From contig JACNJE010000047.1 of assembly GCA_014382705.1 (NCBI GenBank), positions 1 to 32,558 on the forward strand: a DNA stretch of 32,558 nt, read 5' to 3'. The translations under genes were made by a program, and so were the position numbers. The notes beneath the pieces are model-generated. The model was not told the DNA's origin, ran no database searches, and worked only from the letters and a program-made list of their open reading frames with translations. The stretch's first letter is position 1. Each line of letters begins with the position of its first letter. Of the stretch, positions 28,401 through 32,558 are shown one piece after another. This DNA is from Verrucomicrobiota bacterium (GTDB lineage Bacteria > Verrucomicrobiota > Verrucomicrobiia > Limisphaerales > UBA1096).

Positions 28401-28987
28401 TGCGCGACGCGACGCCGATCCCCGGCACGCTGATCGGCACGTCGCACGGCGGCGCGCTGCTCTACACGCAGGGCTCGCACTGGACGGACGAGCACAAGTG
28501 GGACGGCAGCTGGATCGACGCCAGCTCGTACGACGGGCTTGAGGCGTACCTCGTCGATTCCATCGAGCGACCCCAGCGCTGGCCGCAGTCGCACAAGGTC
28601 ACCGGCGACGGCACGCTGTACATGGCGTATACCGAGAGGGAGGAAGTGGAGCCGGACGAGGAGGGCGGCTCGCGCCACGTCACGACCTACTACTTGCAGT
28701 CGCTCGCGCTGGACGAGACCGCGAAGTTCGCGTTGCTGGACGAGATCGAGCTGGAAACCGGCATCCAGCAACTCGCCGACATCGGTGGCCGCCTCGTGGG
28801 TCAGGACGGCGAGCGCACGCTCCACCTGTTCGACACCGCGAACCCGGCGACCCTCTCCGTCGCGGGGAAGGGCGGGCTGGACGGCTGCCTGTGGCTCAAC
28901 TTGGGCGGGGCGGCCGGCAGCGTCGAGTCCGGCCTGTGGCTGCCGCTGGGCCATTACGGCGCGGTGAAGATCGACTGGGAGGAGTAG
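25493..28987 (+). CDS. Secreted beta-propeller domain protein
   Basis: This long exported protein (1164 residues from ATG 25493) matches the secreted beta-propeller family (Beta_propel): repeated blades such as SDIWSIHNDTLYFFNRLRGLQVIDL, TLGDDHVILLARDG, FDADRVYIVTYERIDPLWIVDLSDP and KLLWSNAGGYRYWGWGG. An N-terminal beta domain (about residues 85-150) precedes the propeller. Acidic low-complexity loops (EEGDDDGGDNEETPEPEE; EEEQGGDDPDPDEPKP) look like flexible surface inserts. The start is in doubt: AAGGA stands 7-8 bases before ATG 25493, but a clear signal peptide begins only at Met 46 (ATG 25628, MKRLHRLTSLGRG...). The extra 45 residues include a palindrome copy (GLAKR). The function is unknown, perhaps protein or polymer binding. 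Its stop codon lies in a 26-bp palindrome shared with the next, convergent gene. Confidence 0.8.
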   Translation: MKTHELNNRIEPGFVPVPRLDGLAKRVFVCRNAQSGKGLFSRNRIMKRLHRLTSLGRGIPALGLVLGMLFGVPALAPVPTGWAAPEADRPEIVSIQLEVSEVVVTVRVPKGITKVTLEGRSRLGIGNWAPRAVERVDGTGGLLVIRIAYNKANEILRVRGDDKEELPAAFYKGTTEFGGQKDEGGGVDGLAPTPGRENEFVSVADTADTEKGEGGEQRDVVESDIWSIHNDTLYFFNRLRGLQVIDLKDKSNPVIRGVLPMPAAGEQMYTLGDDHVILLARDGCNWWGNNAESQAIIVNVSGDTPVIVASAPVKGYIRESRLVGTALYIASQTYVTREAVNPTTGVTYTRWEHGTQVSAFDLATPAKPVARETLFYSGYNNDIYATDKFLFVSTSVPKDYYKTDLRSIDISAPNGTMKEAATIRTAGRVADKFKMRLSGDTLTVISEVLRRNSSDNRNRWLTTLETFSLANPNRPMALGEVSLAKGERLFATRFDADRVYIVTYERIDPLWIVDLSDPRKPEIKGELEVPGWSTYIQPLGDRLVSIGVDDTNNGRRVAVSLFDVSDVTQPKLFDKVTMGDRWSWSEAQYDEKAFTVLPHAGLILVPYQGREEGGYVKNVQIIDLNEKTLTKRGVIAHALQPRRATEYQDFILSISGKELLTVDATDRDNPVVKSEVELAWTVDQVIPTGDYLLQLAKGSNWYFGEQGGPSIRVAAQRDPDTALGRVVLPETAYLSGASVNGDKLYLLQTQAFQSANPKPIPEKPEEGDDDGGDNEETPEPEELKPNVFLTVIDLAKLPELTVIGEVALVDKNMGWSNQFKPNWPSAGKLLWSNAGGYRYWGWGGPWFDDVDIVGDSLWPGYYGGSAGQLMCFNVSDAAKPSLASSVNLSVDANEDGKQRYANRWNFSEAILNDNGLVYLSSQHSAYVKPEEEQGGDDPDPDEPKPRPRGYWITSYELHVVDYTDMFHPVVRDATPIPGTLIGTSHGGALLYTQGSHWTDEHKWDGSWIDASSYDGLEAYLVDSIERPQRWPQSHKVTGDGTLYMAYTEREEVEPDEEGGSRHVTTYYLQSLALDETAKFALLDEIELETGIQQLADIGGRLVGQDGERTLHLFDTANPATLSVAGKGGLDGCLWLNLGGAAGSVESGLWLPLGHYGAVKIDWEE
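25557..25568. repeat. Dispersed palindrome, 12 bp core
   Basis: GCTTGGCCAAGC followed by GGG, read as GLAKR in the N-terminal extension before the signal peptide of the beta-propeller protein. Confidence 0.9.
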
Positions 28988-29007
28988 GCCAAGCGCTTGG
29001 CCTACTC
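28982..29007. terminator. 26-bp palindrome, bidirectional end signal with two stop codons
   Basis: A perfect 26-bp palindrome runs from GAGTAGGCCAAGC to its mirror, with an AAGCGCTT centre. It contains the TAG of the beta-propeller gene (28985-28987) and the TAG of the O-antigen ligase-like gene (29002-29004, minus strand), both read as GAG TAG. The transcript from either side can form a stem ending both genes. There is no T tract. Confidence 0.85.
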
Positions 29008-30921
29008 GGGATTTTTCAGCTGTTCGTTGATGTACGGCAGGTACGATTCCCGGATGTGCCGGGCCAACGCTTGGGCGATCGGCTCGGAGCGGTTGGCGAT
29101 GAGCCCCTTGGTGGGATCATCCAGCGGAGACACCCGCTCGAAATAGCGCTTGGCCTCCGCGTATTCCCCGATGTGCATCTTGTGCCAGCCGACGTTGGCC
29201 ACCGTCAGGTAGCCGTTGGGATCGAGTTTTTCGGCCTCGGCAAAATAGTCCCCGGCCTTGTCCGCTTGGCCAAGCTGGGCCAGCGCCATCCCCAGCCGCG
29301 CGTGCGAATAGGCGTCGAAGGCGTTAAGCGTGATCGCCTTTTTCAGCCAAGCGGCCGCCTTTTTCAGCTCAACCCGCCTTGCGGCTCGGCCGGAATCGGC
29401 GGCGCGACGCCGATGGATTTCACCCAGCAGCCCGGCAGTTTCGTGGTTGTTCGGCTCGATCGCGAACGCCTGCTCGAGGTGCTCCACCTGGTCCGGAAAG
29501 GACTCCGCCGCCTGTGATGCCTCAAGCTGCACATATTCCCGCGCTTGGCCAAGCGCCTGGCTCATCAGCAGGATCGACACGCCGCCCACCGCGCCTGTCA
29601 GCATCAGTCGCACCGGCAGCCGCATGGCCACCCAGTGCCGCTCCGTGGCGAACCGGATGTACGCCGCCAACAGCCCCGCCAACGTCGCGGCCAGCATGGC
29701 GTTGGACGGGATGTGCAGGTTGAAATCGACAAACGAATGCAGCGCGATCGAGCCGAGCCCCGCCGTGCTGCCCAGCACAAAGGCCGTGCGGTTGCTGGTC
29801 TTGGCCGAGAGATCGCTCGAGGTGCGCTGCGCATATTTCCAGCTCTTGATGATCCCGGACACCATCGTTCCCAGCATCAGCCCGGCCAGCAGCACGCCGG
29901 CCAGCCCCCAGTCCACCAGCGTGTTGAGGTAGTCGTTGTGCACCCGCACCGGGCGCGACTGCAGCCGCTCCGGCCGGTGCGCCGGGAAGCGGTGGTCGAA
30001 ATGCCCCGGCCCGACGCCGAGCAGCTTCTTCTCCTGCCACACCTTGGCCGCCGCGCCCCACAGCGCGATGCGCGGGCCGACATGCGCCATCGTGCCCTGC
30101 TTGGCTGCGCCGCTTGCGCGCGTCTGGGCAACCTTCGAGGTCACGAAAAACAGGCACGCCACGCCGGCCACCACGCCGGCCGCGACGAGGCCGCGGCGCC
30201 GGAACTGACTCCGCCATCCCAGCACGCCGATCACCCCCACCACCATCAGCGCGCTGGCGATCCAGCCGCCGCGCGACATGCTTACCGCCACGCCGACCAG
30301 CAGCACCAGGGCCGAATAGCCCAGCAGGATGCGCATCGGCTGGCTGATGCGGCCGGTCAAGACCGATGCCAGGCCGAGCGGCAGCAACATCCCGAGGAAC
30401 CCGGCAAAATGGTTCGGGTTGATGAATGTCCCGGAGCCGCGCCCCTCGTATTGGGCCGGCCGGGTGAAATGCCAGACCTTCTCCGAGCCCGTGAGCCCCT
30501 GCACAATGCCGTAAATGGCGACCGCCGCGCCGGTGAACACCAGCACGTACAGCGTCAACTGCGTCCATTCCGACTTGTGCAGATTGTTCAGCACCACGAA
30601 AAACAGCAGCGCGTAGACCAGCAGGCGCAGCACCTCGCGGCGGGCCGTGTACTCGACATCCGCCTGCACGTAGTGAAACAGGGCGTACCCGAGGAAAAGC
30701 AGCAGCCCCCAGCCGACCGGTGGGAACAACAGGCGGTTGCGCCGGGGCTCCAGCCACGTGCGGGCCACCCACAGCAGTGCCGCGGCTGCCACGAGCCATT
30801 CAACCACCGCGAACTCCAGCGTCCGGACCGCCCCGGTGGCCAACGCCGAAAAGACGAGCGCCGCGAGCACCAGCCCGACGATCCCCCTCTCGCAAAAACT
30901 GTCCAGCGTTTTCCGATTCAC
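29002..30921 (-). CDS. O-antigen ligase/Wzy-like membrane protein with TPR tail
   Basis: This 639-residue inner-membrane protein has about ten to twelve membrane helices in residues 10-460, with a large periplasmic loop (about 265-345) holding the glycan-transfer region (LLGVGPGHFDHRFPAHRPER... RVHNDYLNTLVDWGLAG). That pattern is typical of the Wzy_C family (O-antigen ligases and polymerases). Residues 490-610 carry tetratricopeptide-like repeats (IEPNNHETAGLLGEIH; AYSHARLGMALAQLGQADKAG; GYLTVANVGWHKMHIGEYAEAKRYFE). Such TPR-fused members are common in Verrucomicrobiota. It probably joins or polymerises surface glycans made by pathways such as that begun by the transferase at 16828. Two palindrome copies encode LGQA, both in the soluble or near-membrane C-terminal part. 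The stop lies in the shared 26-bp palindrome. Confidence 0.85.
   Translation of the reverse strand: MNRKTLDSFCERGIVGLVLAALVFSALATGAVRTLEFAVVEWLVAAAALLWVARTWLEPRRNRLLFPPVGWGLLLFLGYALFHYVQADVEYTARREVLRLLVYALLFFVVLNNLHKSEWTQLTLYVLVFTGAAVAIYGIVQGLTGSEKVWHFTRPAQYEGRGSGTFINPNHFAGFLGMLLPLGLASVLTGRISQPMRILLGYSALVLLVGVAVSMSRGGWIASALMVVGVIGVLGWRSQFRRRGLVAAGVVAGVACLFFVTSKVAQTRASGAAKQGTMAHVGPRIALWGAAAKVWQEKKLLGVGPGHFDHRFPAHRPERLQSRPVRVHNDYLNTLVDWGLAGVLLAGLMLGTMVSGIIKSWKYAQRTSSDLSAKTSNRTAFVLGSTAGLGSIALHSFVDFNLHIPSNAMLAATLAGLLAAYIRFATERHWVAMRLPVRLMLTGAVGGVSILLMSQALGQAREYVQLEASQAAESFPDQVEHLEQAFAIEPNNHETAGLLGEIHRRRAADSGRAARRVELKKAAAWLKKAITLNAFDAYSHARLGMALAQLGQADKAGDYFAEAEKLDPNGYLTVANVGWHKMHIGEYAEAKRYFERVSPLDDPTKGLIANRSEPIAQALARHIRESYLPYINEQLKNPE
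29264..29275. repeat. Dispersed palindrome, 12 bp core
   Basis: GCTTGGCCAAGC, minus-strand reading LGQAD, in a TPR unit of the O-antigen ligase-like protein, where such residues fit the usual TPR pattern. Confidence 0.9.
29541..29556. repeat. Dispersed palindrome, 16 bp copy
   Basis: GCGCTTGGCCAAGCGC, minus-strand reading ALGQA, just after the last membrane helix of the O-antigen ligase-like protein. Confidence 0.95.
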
Positions 30922-30968
30922 GTGGCCATTGGCTTAACGGATCGACGCCGGTTTGTAAACGCCGGGGA

Positions 30969-31964
30969 TCAATCTTTCTTCCGCGGCAGCGGGAGGTGCG
31001 TCGCAAAAAACCGGTCCATCATCGCCTGGCAGTAGTCGTTAACCGGCTTGGCGAGATCCATCGTGTGCGGCCAGCCGTCAAGCCGCCCGTAGGCGTGCGG
31101 GATCTCCAGCTGCTTGAGGTGTGCGGCCAGCCGGTCGGACTGCGCCACCGGCACGGTCTCGTCGATGGTCCCGTGCAGAATGAGCGTCGGCGGGTCGGTT
31201 TTGTCCAGGTGAACCCTCGGCGACGACTGCCGGTACAACTCCGGGGCCGCCTCGTACGATTTGCCCTGCAGGAACTGTTTCACTGCGTCGCTTTCCTTGG
31301 CGATCCGGGTGGTCATGTCGTACACGCCGTAAATGTTGACCACCGCGCTCACCCGGCTGCTGACGCCCCCGTGGCCGCTGTCGCCCTCGAGCGCGGGGTC
31401 GTCCGAGTAACCCAGCATCATCGAGAGGTGCCCGCCCGCCGAGCCGCCGACGGCGGCGATTTTGTCCGGGTCGATGTTGTATTTTTTGGCATTGGCACGG
31501 AGCCAGCGGACGGCGCATTTGCAGTCCTGCACCGCCGCCGGGTACGGCGCCTGGCCGCTCAGCCGGTAGGAGGCCGTTGCGACCACATACCCCTTCTTGG
31601 CGTAGGCCGCCGTGTAGAAATGGTAATCCTGCCGCTTGCCACTTTTCCATGCGCCACCGTGGATGAACAGCAGCGCCGGCACCGGGCGGGTGAGGTGTGC
31701 CGGCCGGTACAGGTCGAGCTGCAGCGGGTGCCCGCCGGCGTTGCCGTACTCGATGTCCTTTTCCAGCACGACACCGTCCGGCAGCGGGACGTCCCGGTCG
31801 ATGATCTCCAGCGTGCCGTTGCCAAACGCTGCGAGGATTTCCAGCTTCGACTTGTAGCCCGGCGGCGGCTCGGGGGCAGCCTCCGGGTTCGTTTCTGCAG
31901 CGACAAAACCCGGCCCCACAGCTAGGGCACAAACCAAACTGAACCGGTGCATTCGAGTACTCAT
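30969..31964 (-). CDS. Secreted alpha/beta-hydrolase (esterase/lipase, BD-FAE type)
   Basis: This 331-residue exported esterase belongs to the hormone-sensitive-lipase/BD-FAE-like group. It has the oxyanion motif HGGAW, the nucleophile Ser in GGSAGGH, the acid in HGTIDETVP and the His in GWPHTMD, so all catalytic parts are present. It could remove acyl groups from polysaccharides or small esters. The signal peptide is MSTRMHRFSLVCALAVGPGFVAA, cut before ETNPE. ATG 31964 is my choice; ATG 31988 (24 bases upstream) and ATG 31952 are alternatives. It precedes the O-antigen ligase-like gene by 47 bases on the same strand, so cotranscription is likely. Confidence 0.85.
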   Translation of the reverse strand: MSTRMHRFSLVCALAVGPGFVAAETNPEAAPEPPPGYKSKLEILAAFGNGTLEIIDRDVPLPDGVVLEKDIEYGNAGGHPLQLDLYRPAHLTRPVPALLFIHGGAWKSGKRQDYHFYTAAYAKKGYVVATASYRLSGQAPYPAAVQDCKCAVRWLRANAKKYNIDPDKIAAVGGSAGGHLSMMLGYSDDPALEGDSGHGGVSSRVSAVVNIYGVYDMTTRIAKESDAVKQFLQGKSYEAAPELYRQSSPRVHLDKTDPPTLILHGTIDETVPVAQSDRLAAHLKQLEIPHAYGRLDGWPHTMDLAKPVNDYCQAMMDRFFATHLPLPRKKD

Positions 31965-32083
31965 CACGCCGAGAGTACGTCTCGTCATCCGGAAAAGTCA
32001 CGCTTTCGCGCCATCGTCCCGCGTTCCATTGACGAATGAATGGCCCGGGGCCAAGTTTGGCCAAGCGCGGTGTGAAGCGGTGG

Positions 32084-32558
32084 ATGTCCAAACTGTGTCT
32101 CGTTGTTGTGCCGATCGCTTGGCCAAGCGCCCGGGCGCAGGAGATCGAGTGGCCAGCCGCGCCGGAACGGACGGTCTGGCTGGCGGCGGCGCATGAGTCG
32201 TTCGGGGATGGCCAAGCCGCGTCCGCCCCGGTCGATGCCTCGACAGCGGCAAAGCTTGGCCAAGCGCTTGAGCGCCTGGCCGGGAAGCGGGGCCATTACG
32301 GCGACGGGCTGGTGCTGCGATTCCTGCCGGGCGACTATGAGACGCACGGCATCCGGGTGCGCCCCCGCTGGCACATCGTCGGGGCCGGCATCGGCAGGAC
32401 CACCTTCAAGCTCATGCCGGGGGTGGAGCACCGAAAAATCAAGTCCGCCTATCACAGCGTGATCGGTGGCGGGTGGGGGCCGCAGCGGCTGGCCAAGCGG
32501 GCGTTTGACAACATCCGCATTGCGGATGTGTCGCTCGACTGCAATTGGGACGGCATGA
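32084..32558 (+). CDS. Secreted right-handed beta-helix (pectate-lyase-like) protein, 3' end cut off
   Basis: The frame opens at ATG 32084 and is still open at the end of the window (158 codons). It begins with a signal peptide (MSKLCLVVVPIAWPSARA, cut before QE). From residue 80 it reads LRFLPGDYETHGIRVRPRWHIVGAGIGRTTFKLMPG and then NIRIADVSLDCNWDG, the regular strand-turn spacing of parallel beta helices in polysaccharide lyases and glycoside hydrolases of the pectate-lyase superfamily. A role in glycan breakdown is plausible but the catalytic part is outside the window. Three motif copies lie in these 475 bases, one in each reading frame: AWPSA, KLGQAL and (one mismatch) RLAKR. Confidence 0.72.
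   Translation, partial: MSKLCLVVVPIAWPSARAQEIEWPAAPERTVWLAAAHESFGDGQAASAPVDASTAAKLGQALERLAGKRGHYGDGLVLRFLPGDYETHGIRVRPRWHIVGAGIGRTTFKLMPGVEHRKIKSAYHSVIGGGWGPQRLAKRAFDNIRIADVSLDCNWDGM
32116..32129. repeat. Dispersed palindrome, 14 bp copy
   Basis: CGCTTGGCCAAGCG, read as AWPSA in the signal peptide of the beta-helix protein. Confidence 0.95.
32254..32265. repeat. Dispersed palindrome, 12 bp core
   Basis: GCTTGGCCAAGC followed by GCTTG, read as KLGQAL in the same beta-helix protein; a half doublet with the AAGCGCTT bridge. Confidence 0.9.

Noticed and set aside
26882..28954. A 690-codon minus-strand open frame opposite the beta-propeller gene
   Set aside because: The plus strand encodes clear propeller blades; the antisense product has the biased composition of a shadow frame.

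Overview
The window looks like part of a Gram-negative chromosome from the Verrucomicrobiota, probably a free-living or marine lineage near Pedosphaera/Limisphaera. The basis is gene content: a cluster of short-pilin-like proteins with an N-terminal [17 protein letters not shown] helix and a C-terminal H-X9-DG motif, secreted proteins carrying an 'SSDNLKSWQPV...YYRV' module, a Tat-exported TIM-barrel isomerase, and KdsB, which implies a Kdo-containing LPS. G+C is high by eye in most genes. Assignment is by family recognition only; no search was run. I see no rRNA, tRNA, CRISPR array, transposase, integrase or phage gene.

Layout. 1-420: gene-free leader with three stacked hairpins before a porin (421-1458) and its strong terminator. 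1576-4689: a four-gene unit (MacB/LolD-type ABC ATPase, FtsX-type permease, His-rich lipoprotein, DUF3299-like protein) that suggests metal, perhaps zinc, handling. 4767-7702: three H-X9-DG prepilin-like genes. The first is broken by an 85-bp tandem duplication. The second and third sit behind near-identical promoters and follow near-identical terminators. 7782-9947: an exported sugar-isomerase-like protein and a UxaC-like isomerase. 10042-11349: a secreted adhesin-like protein. 11357-21347: a long minus-strand block, in transcription order kdsB, pyrG, maf, an undecaprenyl-phosphate sugar transferase, a NicO-like metal permease, a squalene/phytoene synthase, an SUMF1-like lipoprotein and gcvP. 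21525-22418: a SirB1-like protein. 22466-28987: a TetR regulator divergent from a three-repeat secreted protein, then a secreted beta-propeller. 29002-31988: an O-antigen ligase-like TPR protein and an esterase, both minus strand. 32084-end: the start of a secreted beta-helix protein.

The most striking signal is not a gene. A palindrome, GCTTGGCCAAGC, occurs 18 times perfectly in 32.6 kb, often extended to 14-18 bp, and at least 20 more sites share the TTGGCCAA core. By rough estimate far fewer than one perfect copy is expected by chance. It is read in all three frames (LGQA, AWPS, LAKR), lies in tolerant places such as signal peptides, termini and linkers, and forms hairpins at gene ends. 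One 26-bp version contains the stop codons of two convergent genes. It behaves like a highly iterated palindrome (compare cyanobacterial HIP1) or an uptake-signal-like repeat (compare Neisseria and Pasteurellaceae). I do not recall a description of it in this group.
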